From assembly GCF_030867095.1 (NCBI RefSeq), contig NC_081831.1, positions 45,073,319 through 45,137,318 of the forward strand: a stretch of 64,000 nucleotides of DNA, read 5' to 3'. Within the stretch, counting starts at the first letter, position 1; the number at the start of each line of letters is the position of its first letter. The stretch comes from Alligator mississippiensis. Its lineage: Eukaryota; Chordata; Crocodylia; Alligatoridae. The notes below the pieces were generated by a model. It was not told the DNA's origin. It ran no database searches and saw only the letters and a program-made list of their open reading frames with translations. Made by a program: the position numbers and the translations under genes. This document shows, in pieces, positions 46,518-58,726 of the stretch.

Positions 46518-49242
46518 GTTTCATAGTTTCATAGTTTGTAGGGTCAGAAGGGACCTTGACAGATCATCAAGTCCGACCCCCTGCCATGGCAAGAAAGTGC
46601 ACTGGGGTCAAACAACCCCAGCAAGGTGTTCATCCAGCCTCCTCCTAAAGACCCCCAGGGTAGGAGCCAGCACCACTTCTCTTGGAAGCTGGTTCCAGGT
46701 CCTAGCCGCCCTGACTGTGAAGTAGCGCCTCCTGATGTCTAGTCTGAATCTACCCTCTGCCAGCTTGTGACCGTTATTTCTAGTCACTCCTGGTAGTGCT
46801 CGGGGGAACAGGGACTCCCCCAATACCTGCTGGTCCCCTCTGATTAGTTTTAACAGGCCACTAGATCCCCCCTCAGCCTTCTCTTGTGGAGGCTGAACAG
46901 GTTCAGGTCCCATAGCCTCTCCTCATAGGGCCTGCCCTGCTGCCCCCTGATCATGCGGGTGGCCCTCCTCTGAACCCTCTCAATGCTGTCCACATCCCTC
47001 CTGAAGTGCAGCACCCAGAACTGGATGCAGTACTCCAACTGTGGCCTGACCAGTGCCACATAGAGGGGGAGGATGACCTCCATGGACCTGTTTGAGATGC
47101 ATCTGTGGATGCATGACAAAGTATGGTTGGCCTTCCTGACCGCATCCCCACACTGTCGGCCCATGTTCATTTTGGCATCGATAACGATTCCAAGATCCTT
47201 TTCTGCCTCTGCACTGACAAGAAGGGAGTTCCCCAGCCTGTAGGTATGCTGCTGGTTCTTCCTCCCCAGGTGCAGTACCCTGCACTTGTCAGTGTTGAAA
47301 CCCATCCTGTTCTCATCTGCCCACCCCTGTAACCTGTCTAGCTCCAATTGCAGCCTATTCCTCCCTTCTAACATGCCCACATCCCCCCACATCTTAGTGT
47401 TGTCAGCAAATTTGAATAGGGTGCTTTCTACCCCCTCATCCAAGTCACCAATGAAGATGTTGAACAGTGTGGGTCTGAGGACTGAGCCCTGGTGGAGCCC
47501 ACTGCCCACATCCCTCCAGGTCGAAAATGACCCATCCACCACCACTCTCTGGGTGTGGCCCTCCAGCCAGTTAGCAACCCATTTGACTGTGTAGGTGTTG
47601 ATGTCAAGTCCCCTAGTTTTTTAATGAGAATGGGGTGAGAGACAGTGTCGAAAGCCTTCCTAAAGTCCAGAAAGACTATGTCCACTGCTATCTCTGCATC
47701 TAAGGATTTTGTGAACTGGTCATAGAAGGCCACCAGGTTGGTCTGACAGGACCTGCCTCTAACAAATCCATGTTGGTTGCCCCAAAGCATAACCTCCCCT
47801 GCTGGCTCCTCATGGACATGCCCCAGGATAATTCTCTCAAAAAGCTTACCCAGGATCGAGGTAAGACTAACTAGCCTATAGTTTCCTGGGTCCTCCTTCC
47901 TCCCTTTTTTGAAAATGGGAACCACATTGGCCCTTTTCCAGTCCTCTGGCACCACACCAGAGCACCATGAGTGCTTGTAAAGCCATGCCAGGGTCCTGCA
48001 ATGACCTCTGCTAATTCCCTCAGCACTCTAGGGTGGAGATCATCAGGACCTGCTGATTTAAATATGTCCAGCCTCTCCAGAAGTTCCCTGACTAGATCCT
48101 CACTGACCCTAGGCCTGGGTGTGCCTCACCTGGGTCCTGAGGGGGTCCCGGCGGACGGGCTGATCTGGTCCCTGCTCAGGAAAATGGAGGCAACGAAATC
48201 ATTAAATAGGTTAGTCTTGTCATCTGGTGCGACAACTGGATTGCCTAGCATGTCTTATAGAGGCTCCACGTTATCAGGTACCTTCTTTTTGCCCCCTATG
48301 TATTTAAAAAAGGACTTCTTGTTGTCCTTAATCTGGGTAGCTAGTCCCAGTTCCATCTCCACCTTGGCCTTCCTGACCACCCCCCTCCAGCCCCGAGCAA
48401 CCAAGGTATAGTCCTCCCTGCTGATGGCCCCTCCCTTCCATTGGGTGTACGCCTCCCTTTTAGCTAGGAGACATTCCTGTATGCCTTTGGTGAGCCATGG
48501 GGGCTTTTGTGCCCTCTTGCCCCCTTTGACCCTTGTTGGGATTACCTCCCTTTGGGCATGGAGGATCATCTCCTTAAGGAACGACCACTCTTCTTGGACA
48601 CCCAACTCCCCTCCCCTCCGGGACCTCAGTACTTCCCCAACTATTCTTTTTACTTAATTGAAATCTGCTCTCCTGAAGTCCAGGGCTGTTGCCTTGCTGC
48701 AGGCACTTTGCCGTCTTGCGCTGGATGGTGAATTCCAGCAGGTGATGATCGCTGTCGCCCAGGTGGTCAAGCACCCACAGCCCCCTCATGAGGTCGTCAC
48801 CTGTGGCCAGCACCAGATCCAACAAGGCGCCTCTGCTGGTGGGGCTGTGCACCTCCTGAGTTAGATGGAGGTCCTGTATCTCGGCTAGGAACCTACGTGA
48901 GCAGTCAGACCTGGCTGACTTCTCTTCCCAGCAGATGTCTGGAAAGTTCAGGTCACCCATGATGACCACATCTTTTGACCTAACTACCTCTGTGAGCTGA
49001 CTTAAGAATTCCTGGTCTAGCTCCTCCCCTTGGTTGGGTGGCCTGTAGTAGACCCCCACCATTAAGTCCCTTTCCCCTCCACTCCCTTGTATTCTAACCC
49101 AGAGCACTTCAGTGTGCCCCTCATCTGACCTTGTGCTACTAGATGAGGATGTGTATTCCTCCTTGATGTAGAGCGCTACACCCCCAACTTTCCTCCCTGT
49201 CTTGTCCCTCCTATACAGCCTATAGCCCTTGAAAATTGGCCA
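46518..49242 (-). mobile_element. CR1 LINE, 5'-truncated, with 10-bp target duplication
   Basis: Minus strand, a distinct subfamily (tail gtttcatagtttcatag). GTGTAGCATA flanks both ends (46508-46517 and 49243-49252), so both limits are exact. The 5' end lies inside the endonuclease (RLYRRDKTGRKVGGVALYI onward; VVIMGDLNFPDICWE; GDSDHHLLEF). RT pieces are at 46850-47955. The RT active-site box reads KFADNTKMWGD, with N in place of the second catalytic D. ORF2 is spread over several frames; this copy is dead. Confidence 0.93.
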
Positions 49243-49252
49243 GTGTAGCATA

Positions 49253-50555
49253 CATGTGTGTGTGTGCATTCTCAACCTTGTTTTTCTGGTTAATGGCTTG
49301 TTCTAGATTGCTACACTTCTAGACCTTAAAGCAAAAACTCCATTGAAAGGCCTCGTGGGTAGGGAGGGGGAACGCAGGTGAGGATGACCAGCTTTTGCTA
49401 TTGCTATTACCTGGTCTTTAAGGTGGGATTAACAGGTCAACAATACATGTGGAAAGCGGACTTCATGTAGAGGAAGACCAGTGCTGTAGTTACTGTTTTT
49501 AAATGAAAGTGTAGGAGGCAGTAGAAAATAATACAAATTACAGGGAGAAACTAAACTTGTGGGATCTGTACTTCTTCCATTCTTGACTTGCAATTTTCTG
49601 CTGGCCATAGCAATTTTTTGTGTGTGGTGTTTTAAATAAAAGGACCTGTTCAAATCAGACAAGTAGGATGGTAAAGAGTGTTCATCATGAATAAAAAGCA
49701 CTGTACTCTGTAAAATGTATAAGCATGACACAATGTTTAAATACTTTCAATGTGCTTTCTAAGTTTCTCTATTTCTGTGCAAGCGATTATGAAAGATCAT
49801 TTTTAATCACCAACATTTTTACTGCTTCCAATTTGAGCTTGATCATCAATAAGATAATTGTGCACATGTCTTATTACAATTCTGTACTGCAGATTGACCC
49901 ATGTATTTGACAGCAGGTAAGCAATGCTCCATTGATTTTTTTTTTTTAATTGCTATTATTTCCAGAAGGACATGGCTGAGATTTTGCTCTTCTGCTGATG
50001 CCTTGGAGGAAAAAAAATAAGCATGTGATTCTGGGGTTTAGAGGATACTAGTCAATGGAAAATGAAGGTCAAAGTATCAGGCTCTACAGGAAGATGTGGT
50101 AACTACTTGGGAACTGCACTACGAGGGAAGAAAACATGAAATATTTCTTTAAGATGAACTGGCTCTATTAGTTCAGAACTCCCTTCTGTGCTAACTGCTA
50201 CCTTCTAAGTGAAGAAAAATTTTAATTAAAATACCACTTTAGAAATTCAATGTTTCCCTTCAAATCCTCCAGAATTGCTTATCACAACATCCCAGAATGC
50301 TTTCTGCTGCATTGGAATTGCCATAGTGCAGGTGGAGTTTTGTCACTGGGGGTGTAGGGAACCTGAAGGAAAGGAAGGTTTTAAAGAGATGGGTCAGATT
50401 CTGCTGTCATTTACATAGCTGTAAATCAACAGCAATCCCAGTGTCAGTGGAGTTACATTAGTCTAAAACCAACAAGAAATCATAATAGGCCTTGTATTAT
50501 CATGTGACTGTCCCCTTCTATCCAAAAGGAGCATTTTAGCACCTAGTACTGGCAT
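49253..50555. other. Unassigned AT-rich sequence
   Basis: No gene or repeat recognised. Confidence 0.35.
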
Positions 50556-50563
50556 CACTGGAA

Positions 50564-50882
50564 CAGCATTTCCCAACCAGTGCACCATGGCACATTGGGG
50601 TGCCATCAGTCACATCGTGTGCCACAGAATCTTGGAGGGGGGCCATGGCTCCTAGGGGGCATGGCTCCAGGCAGTGATTCCACTGCCACCTCATGCCATC
50701 ACCGTGCCCTGGCCAGTCCCACTCTCCCTATGCTTGGTGTTTGGCCTCTCACTTCCACCCTCCCCAGCTTGGTGTTTGGCTGCTCACCACCCCCCGTCCT
50801 CCTCCCTATGTTCAGCTATTGTGCCGTGGGTGGAGAAAGATGGGTAAGTGTGCTGTGGGGCAGAAAAGGTTGGGAAATGCTG
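50564..50882. mobile_element. hAT-type MITE, 319 bp
   Basis: Perfect 15-bp terminal inverted repeats CAGCATTTCCCAACC and a perfect 8-bp target duplication CACTGGAA (50556-50563 and 50883-50890). The interior is GC-rich, with subterminal accatggcacattgggg and gtgccgtgggtgg also inverted. No transposase. Confidence 0.95.
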
Positions 50883-51073
50883 CACTGGAATCTTGAAGCT
50901 GACTTTGCAGCTCACCTGCCAAATGTTAAGCATTATAACAAAAATGACTTGAAAGTAAGCAAGGCAAAAAACTTTAAAGCAGACATAAATAAATGTTTCT
51001 GACATGAAACTAGTGGGGGGTGGCAGAAGACTATTTATATATTAAACAGGTACAGAGCAGGTAGTGTCAGTGG

Positions 51074-51656
51074 TGTCAGAACCCAGTGGTTTTGGTGCCT
51101 CGGCACGGTGGAATTTTCCCGCCACATGAGAGCCTCTTGCAAAAGTAAAGGCTTTCTGTTGCTGCAGAAAACCCCCGGTGCAAGAGTGTTCCCACCATTC
51201 GGATGTAAATTTGTGTCCCGCTATTGGCCAGTTCTAAATTATGCACACGTGGCGGCTAGTGATTGGCTTGCTGGCCGTTTAAAAATCAGCGCAACTTCCG
51301 CCCAAGTCGGAGAACTTTGAGCACGCTGCAGAGTGCTTCTGAAGAGATCTGACTCGTGGCTGAGCTAATCGATAGCCTGATCACCTATCGATTTGTCTCC
51401 CCGTCGCCGAGTGCAATCCCAGATGTATCCCTTTCCCTGCCGGCCCGATTTGTAGACGGACGTGCTGGCCTGAACCCTGCCAGCTGGAACAACTAACATG
51501 GTTGTTCAGATGACCGGACCGTTTTCGTCGCAACAGCAAGCGACGTAAGTAAAGTTTTACAACCATAAAGCTTTCTCGGCCTCTCTATTCACCAGCCTGC
51601 CCTGACAAACAAGTAATTATTTAATCACCTCGAGTCGGCTCTGGCCGTCCGAGACA
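51074..51656 (+). mobile_element. Solo LTR, family L1 (5-bp target)
   Basis: A 583-bp fossil LTR from TGTCAGAACCC to CGAGACA, with AGTGG on both sides (51069-51073 and 51657-51661). It is related to 19249-20150: both carry aaattatgcacacgtggcgg, cttccgcccaagt and ctccccgtcgccgag. It lacks the tandem units of the longer copy. Confidence 0.9.
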
Positions 51657-51661
51657 AGTGG

Positions 51662-52372
51662 AAGCTTTGTCCTTTGGTGCTGCCCTGCCAATATGTCTGA
51701 TGCTTAATCTGGAGAGATCATATCACTGGTGAGAGAGCAGTTCAGACATGATGGCCCATTCAAGTCTTTAATCCCTCTGCTTAAATTGGCAGTACATAAA
51801 CTATCCTGAGGGTGATTAGGATTATGGATATCTGTTTGCTGGGGCCCTTAAATCTTTTCACATAGGCCACCAAAGGTAAATTGGGCTGCTGTTGAATTGT
51901 CCTGTTAGCAAACCTGACAGGGAAGATACAGGCAATTTAGGAACAGATTAAGGTCAAACCTCACTTGGACCCATCATGTATTTGCAATCCCCTTCCTGTG
52001 GCTTCTGACATGAGCAAAAGAGGCCCATCAGTTGCTCAGTGTAACCTATTTTGTGGACAGAGCAGGCTGCTCAAATGATTTTGGATTTGATGAAGTAATA
52101 AATTCAAAGTTTTCTTCAAATATGAGGCCTAGATGTAAGAGCCCCAGGGATCCTGCCATAAATTGAAAAGAATTTCTTACCTATCACCTGACCAGCCTAG
52201 TTCCCAGGGAAACATTTCTAACTGTGTAAGATTACACATGCTTGCCAGAGGAAGATAAAGGGGGGAACAGTATCAGCACTGCTAAGAAAGCAAAGCAGTA
52301 TTTTTAAAAAAAATAAATGGTGTGGTTTAAAAAAAAGCATATCCTGTCCACACTAGAGCTTCAGATATTGCT
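51662..52372. other. Unassigned sequence
   Basis: No gene or repeat recognised. Confidence 0.35.
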
Positions 52373-52380
52373 ATTGCTGA

Positions 52381-53193
52381 TAGAGGTGCACTGACACATC
52401 AAGCCCATATTGGATCAGCACCGATATAAGAAAAAATGACAGTATTGACAATTGGCTTTTTTTTAGCTGATGCAGCTGATAATGTCACTGATAAATGCCC
52501 CATGCATACACACAGCCTCAGTACAGCACACAGGTGGCCAGGAGCACAGCCTGGCAGCATGGAGAACAGTGCCTAGCTGGTAAGTCAATTGTGAGGGAAG
52601 GGGTGAGGGGGAGGGAAGGGGCATGGTGGAGGCAGATTGAGGCCCCCCATGGTGAGGGAAGGAGTGGGGTTGGGGCTGCACTGGGAGGGGTGTGGGGGGA
52701 CTACGGTGAATTTTGGGGTGGCTGCAGCCCCCCCTTGTCCCCTCCCAGCACCGCTGTTGCCTGCCCCGAGCACTGCCCAGACCAACCCCACCACTGGGAA
52801 GAGCCTGGCACCACCCCAGCCCCAGCAGCAGCCTGCCCTCACCCCACATGCACATCTGGGGGCATATGCCCCTATGCCCTCCCAGGGTGCATGCAGTGGC
52901 AGGAGCTGCCACCCCCATCCTGCACCCCACAAATAAGCCACTCATGGGCCTGTGCTCCACCCCAGCTGTGTAGCTTCTGCCCCTACCCCAGCCCCACTCC
53001 CTGGGGCCTCTATCTTCCCCCCACACACCTCTTCCCTCCCCCTTGCTCCTTCTCCCACAACAGACTTACCAGCCAAATGCTGCTCTCCAAGGTGCCCGGC
53101 TGCATATCAGCAATTGGATCGGCATTGCCTGATAAAGTTTCTTAAAAATTGGCCATCAGTTTTGGCCCAAAAATCTCTATCAGTGCACTCCTA
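52381..53193. mobile_element. hAT-type non-autonomous element, 813 bp
   Basis: Ends tagaggtgcactga and (inverse) tcagtgcactccta, flanked by attgctga (52373-52380) and attgctgt (53194-53201), an 8-bp duplication with one mismatch. AT-rich ends surround a GC-rich middle with long spurious open frames on both strands. No transposase recognised. Confidence 0.85.
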
Positions 53194-53201
53194 ATTGCTG
53201 T

Positions 53202-53855
53202 TAGAACTGAATCACTGGAGATTTTTTTCCAGTTTACACATTTCTGAGATCCTTTCTACTAATAAGTTTATCAGCATCCACCTTGGTTATGTGGGGCCTG
53301 GTATTCTGATACCTCTTACAGTAATTGCAAGCCATCTCAGCTTTAAAACAAGCATGCTTTGTGTTTATATGCGTTAAATAAAAATATATATAATAGAAAT
53401 CAGCCATATTAATTGGAATGACATCATGGTATACTGCACCATGCTTAGTCTGAAAGTTGGATCCATTACAGACAAGAATTTGATTGAGCTTTTTATTTAT
53501 ACTAATTACATTCCTTAAACATGTGGCTCCTAGATTTGTGAGTTTACACAAAAACACTTTGTTATAATTAGAATAATTTCAATATGCCTTAAACATTATA
53601 CATTCAAAACTTGTTAAAATGATGACCTTTGAGGAGATAGAGATTTTTGCCCTCACTAGCCTTCTAATCCAGTTTACTTTTTTCTGTAGGTTCTATTTCT
53701 AGTGTAACAGTGCTAAATTAACAACATGCCTTGGTGGTTCCAGAATATGCTTTTATTTTCATCTATTCAGTTTCATTTAAAAACTGTTCCTATTGAAAAT
53801 TTGGCAATGCAGATTTTCAGCCCAGGTGACACATTTTGTTTCAGAAACATAAATG
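53202..53855. other. Unassigned AT-rich sequence
   Basis: A 107-codon minus-strand open frame at 53234-53557 has no recognisable domain, and such lengths are expected by chance in this window. Confidence 0.35.
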
Positions 53856-54094
53856 CCAGGTACAGATATCACATTTTTACTGGTGTAAGTGATCAGAAGT
53901 TGGTCTGTACCAGTAACAGAAGTTCAGCACACAAACTGGTTTAAAAATGACAGAACCCGGTCTAAGATTTGCCTCCCCCCACCAAAGGGCAAACGTGTAT
54001 TCTGTTTGCTACCAATCTAAACTATACTGCTTACAGAAAACTGCATAACTTAGATTGATTTTGCCTTGTGCTTTTTGAATGTCTGTACCTAGCC
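53856..54094. mobile_element. Non-autonomous DNA transposon, family T1
   Basis: Ends gccaggtacagatat and (inverse) atgtctgtacctagc. Interior words cacacaaactggtttaaaaa and tagattgatttt match other family members. Confidence 0.55.
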
Positions 54095-55033
54095 AAAGGG
54101 GCAATACTGTTGTGGCACTTTCACCCCTGTGGAAAGAGTCAGACAGGTACATATACAGGAGATTTCTATTTATCCATCAAATCAACAAAGAATGTCACTA
54201 TATGTAATTCACTCCTGAACTAGAGATGTGTTCCAAACTAGGAATTAAAGGTTTGTGGCTCACTCAGTTTTTGGTATTTATAAACTTCTAACAAGTATGA
54301 ATGAGTCCAGATCGAGTGACAGTTTTTGACTATAGACAAATATACTCTAAGAATAGGGCCAAGAAACAAAACAAAACAAAACAAACAAAAACCCCCAAAC
54401 AACCACACAGTTGCATGTAAGAAATTGCCAACCCCCCCTCCCCCCAAAAAAACACAACAAAGGAAAAGGAAAAGAAACCTAAACCAAAACCTTATCAGAC
54501 AGAAATGACATCTGATCTCTACCATTTTGTTGGGGATTTATAGAGGCTGCTTTGTGAGGAAAGCTTTTTAGCTTTTTAGATAATGATATTTAAGTATAAC
54601 CATAAAATATTAGAGAATGTAACTTATTTTTCAGGAGCTAGAGCACTGGATATACAAAAATTCTGAGTTTTTCTCTAATCCTAGTATCAGATCAGTGACC
54701 TTGGTCAAGTCAGAAAGGCCCAGAATTTCCAAAGTGCTCACTACTGAGGTGCCCAACTGGGGACACTAAGGACTTGACTTACAAATGCTAAGTACCCATA
54801 ATATTCATAGACTTAAGTAGAGATTTTGTATGCTAAGCACTCTCCAAAAGCAGATCCTGGCTTTTTCAAATTGGGCACAAAAATGAACACAGCTAAAATT
54901 ACACTACTTAAAAAAATAAACATTAACTTCTCTCTGGTTTTGTTTTTCCCATCTCTGAAAGGGGTATAAATAATTAGCCTAGCATGGTGAAATTTAACTC
55001 AGGAATAGCATTTCTACACATAGGTTTTTCTGG
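54095..55033. other. Unassigned sequence
   Basis: Includes an (AAAAC)n run at 54366-54395 with A/C-rich surroundings. No gene recognised. Confidence 0.4.
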
Positions 55034-55039
55034 TCCAAC

Positions 55040-56137
55040 TGTAATGGCCAGAACCAGAGGGATTAATAAGCAATAAATATGTGCTTCTTGGAGGCATTTG
55101 GTATTTTGCCTAAACAGGCAATATTAGCTAATATAAAGCTTATACGTTTTTAACCCACAAATGTAACTTGTCTGTCATAAGTTTAACCAAAATGATAAAA
55201 CTAACTGTGCATATTAATCGTGGAACTGACTGGGCCCCATGGGCAAAGCTGTAGCTGCAAGATTAGCTGACCTAACGGTTTTTGCTCAGGGTTCAGCCTT
55301 GATGATAAAAACTGGATCCAACCACCTGGCACACCCAACACATTCCAAGAACGTACGTCCCAAGAAAGCATATTCAGAGAAAACTAAAAGGGCTTGGGTT
55401 TACGTGGAGTAATGTCAATTTCAAACCTAAAGATGCTGCATTGTAATTTGCTTATTGGATAAACCCAAGTCTGTGTAGTAACCTTTTATGATAATTTGTA
55501 ACACCTTTCAATCCCATAGGGTAATAGCTATAGGGCAAGATTGTGAGTGGCTCTAAAGCAAACAGATTAGCATAAAACTAGCTGTAAAAAGTGCATGCGT
55601 CAGGTGACCAGCAGGAAGGAGGGAACAGAACGGTCATTGCTGTTCCAGCCCGGACTCTGGACTCCTGGTGAGAGTGAGGATCAGATCCTGATCAAGGGAT
55701 CTTCTCTGGTAATCCCTCCAACAGCGTTGATCGGGGACGCCTGACTTCACTGGAATCACTTGGGCGTACTTGGCATTGAGGGACTATTGCTAAGTTGCCA
55801 ACCCATGTCTGTCTATCTGTTGTTTTGAACAGCCCAGTGGCTGATACCCTCGCAGTGCCCAGTTGGCCTACGACAGAATTGATCCATCTATCTGTTGTTA
55901 TTATCTGTTGTTATTATTTACTATTAGCTCTTAAATACTGCATTATCTGCTTATCGCATTTATCTCTCTGTTAACTGTTGTGTGTGTAAGCTATAATAAA
56001 TTTGCCTTTGCTTCACTCCCAACTTTGTCTCCTTGATCCGAAACTGAACTGAGCAGCCCAGTGGCTGATACCCTTGCAGCACCCAGTTGGCCTGCATTAG
56101 AATTGATACACGCACAGTGTCCAGCTGGCCTGTGACA
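55040..56137 (+). mobile_element. Solo LTR, family L3 (6-bp target)
   Basis: A 1098-bp fossil LTR from TGTAATGGCCAGAACC to GCCTGTGACA, flanked by tccaac (55034-55039) and tccaat (56138-56143), a 6-bp duplication with one change. It is closely related to 26821-27774. Near the 3' end the cagcccagtggctgatacc segment is repeated (about 55830 and 56053), which explains its greater length. AATAAA lies near 55996. Confidence 0.85.
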
Positions 56138-56446
56138 TCCAATGCACCAGAAATCCAGCACATTGGAGCAGACTTGATTAATCAAGTCTGCTCCACACAG
56201 AAGCTGATGCACCTGGCACTGCATAACATGCATTTGTATAAACAGTGAAATGTACATCAGTGCTAAGAAAATGGCAGCGGTGCACTTTTGAACTAACACC
56301 TTCAATCAGTTTTACTTCAAAAGTACACCACTGCCATTTTCTCAGTGCTGACACACATTTCACTATTTATACAAATGCATGTGCCATAGTGCCAGGCACT
56401 TTTAAAAGCACCTGGCACTGAGACACGAGCATGTGTACAAACGCCC
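56138..56446. mobile_element. Foldback MITE, family F
   Basis: Arms catgcatttgtataaac... (56227-56297) and its inverse (56314-56381) form a hairpin of about 70 bp per arm with a short loop. Both arms contain ccattttctcagtgctga-type text. A smaller palindrome, gcagacttgattaatcaagt, lies at about 56168. The right end is gtacaaacgccc followed by tta. The left part may lie beyond the LTR at 55040, which would then be nested within it. Confidence 0.7.
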
Positions 56447-56449
56447 TTA

Positions 56450-56871
56450 CATTCTTAGGTGCTTCACAATCCTAGTAACATACCAACTAAAAGTCCTGTT
56501 CTCAACAATAATATGGTAATACATCTACTTTGCAAGGGCATCTGTGGTTAAATTAATTTAAATATGTAGCTGCAATTAGAGGTCTGCAAAATATACTTTG
56601 TTTTGCAGAATTTCAGGGAACTTTTTCCATTTTCTTAGGATTTTGTATCCTCTTGGAACAGGCTTTATTTGCTGTGCATATTGAATAGATTTTTGCATCA
56701 AAATGATTTTTTTAAAACTTTTTTTTTTTTTTTTTACACAAAATCCTCTTTGCTTGAAAGCTGTTATGTTTACCGTGATATGGCCTGTTTTTGCTGAAAG
56801 AATTCTACTACATTAGTGAAACTTCACAGTGTGTAATGAACTCAAAATAGGCCCATTTGGGGATAAACGAT
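56450..56871. other. Unassigned AT-rich sequence
   Basis: No gene recognised. Confidence 0.35.
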
Positions 56872-56877
56872 ATATTC

Positions 56878-58720
56878 ATAGATTCATAGATGTTAGGGTC
56901 GGAAGGGACCTCAATAGATCATCAAGTCCGACCCCCTGCATAAGCAGGAAAGAGTGCTGGGTCTAGATGACCCCAGCTAGATACTCGTCTAACCTCCTCT
57001 TGAAGACCCCCAGGATAGGGGAGAGCACCACCTCCCTTGGGAGCCCGTTCCAGACCTTGGCCACTCGAACTGTGAAGAAGTTCTTCCTAATGTCCAGTCT
57101 AAATCTGCTCTCTACTAGCTTGTGGCCATTGTTTCTTGTAACCCCCGGGGGTGCCTTGGTGAATAAATCCTCACCAATTTCCTTCTGTGCCCCCGTGATG
57201 AACTTATAGGCAGCTACAAGGTCGCCTCTCAACCTTCTCTTGCGGAGGCTGAAAAGGTCCAGTTTCTCTAGTCTCTCCTCGTAGGGCTTGGTCTGCAGGC
57301 CCTTGACCATACGAGTTGCCCTTCGCTGTACCCTCTCCAGGTTATCGCCATCCTTCTTGAAGTGTGGCGCCCAGAATTGCACGCATTACTCCAACTGCGG
57401 TCTGACCAGCGCCCGATAGAGGGGAAGTATCACCTCCCTGGACCTATTTGTCATGCATCTGCTGATGCACGATAATGTGCCATTGGCTTTTCTGATGGCT
57501 TCGTCACACTGCCGACTCATGTTCATCTTGGAGTCCACTAGGACTCCAAGATCCCTTTCCACCTCTGTGCCACCCAGCAGGTCATTCCCTAGGCTGTAGG
57601 TGTGCTGGACATTTTTCCTCCCTAGGTGCAGCACTTTGCATTTCTCCTTGTTGAACTGCATCCTGTTGTTTTCTGCCCACTTGTCCAACCTATCCAGGTC
57701 TGCCTGCAGCTGTTCCCTGCCCTCCGGCGTGTCCACTTCTCCCCATAGCTTTGTGTCATCTGCAAACTTGGACAGAGTACATTTCACTCCCACGTCCAAG
57801 TCGCTGATGAAGACATTAAAGAGTATCGGTCCAAGGACCGAACCCTGCGGGACCCCACTGCCCACACCCTTCCAGGTTGAGACCGACCCATCTACCACGA
57901 CTCTTTGGGTGCGACCCTCTAGCCAATTCGCCACCCACCGGACTGTGCAGTCATCCACATCACAGCCTCTTAACTTGTTCACCAGTATGGGGTGGGATAC
58001 CGTATCGAAGACCTTCCTGAAGTCTAAGTATACGTCATCCACCCCTCCTCCTGTGTCCAGGCGTTTCGTAACCTGGTCATAGAAAGAGACTAGGTTGGTC
58101 AGGCACGATCTCCCCGCCACAAACCCATGCTGGTTTCCCCTCAGCATAATTTGTCCTGCCGGGCTCTCACAAATGTGAGCCTTGATAATTTTTTCAAATA
58201 CTTTACCAAGGATGGAGGTGAGACTGACCGGCCTATAGTTGCCCGGGTCCTCCTTCCTCCCCTTTTTGAAAATGGGGACCACGTTAGCCCTTTTCCAGTC
58301 CTCCGGGACTTGGCCCGTGCGCCACGAGCATTCGAATATTCCCACCAGTGGCTCTGCAATGATGTCGGCCAGTGCCTTCAGCACCCTCGGATGGAGCTCA
58401 TCCGGGCCTGCCGACTTAAAGGCATCCAGTTCTTCCAAGTGACTCTGCACCACCTCAGGATCTATGCATGGAAGTCTGGCGCCTTGCTGCTGCCTCTCTA
58501 CAACCCGAGTGAGAGACTTGTCGTGCCCCTCGCTTAGGAACACTGAGGCAAAGAACTCATTGAGGAGTTCAGCCTTGTCCCCCCTATCTGTCACCAATTG
58601 TTTCTGCCCATTTAGCAGTGGTCCTATTCCTCCCTGGGCCTTCCTTTTACTCCCAATATATCTAAAAAACAATTTCTTGTTGTCCTTTACTTGGGTTGCC
58701 ATCCTCAGCTCCATGGTAGC
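56878..58720 (-). mobile_element. CR1 LINE, 5'-truncated, best preserved RT
   Basis: Minus strand, same subfamily as copy 2 at 21.2-25.8 kb and very similar to it. ATATTC occurs on both sides (56872-56877 and 58721-58726), a likely 6-bp target duplication overlapping the tail. The RT frame runs from 58714 to 56963 with KFADDTKLWGE and VPQGSVLGPILFNVF intact and a single in-frame stop (TAA at 57386-57388, where relatives have TAC). The copy starts after the endonuclease, so it could not move itself. Confidence 0.92.
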
Positions 58721-58726
58721 ATATTC

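Noticed and set aside
52463-53145. Open frames of up to 216 codons on both strands
   Set aside because: They lie inside the GC-rich core of a hAT-like element; composition explains them.
53234-53557. A 107-codon minus-strand frame
   Set aside because: No domain, splice signal or family. Lengths like this are expected by chance in six frames of 64 kb.
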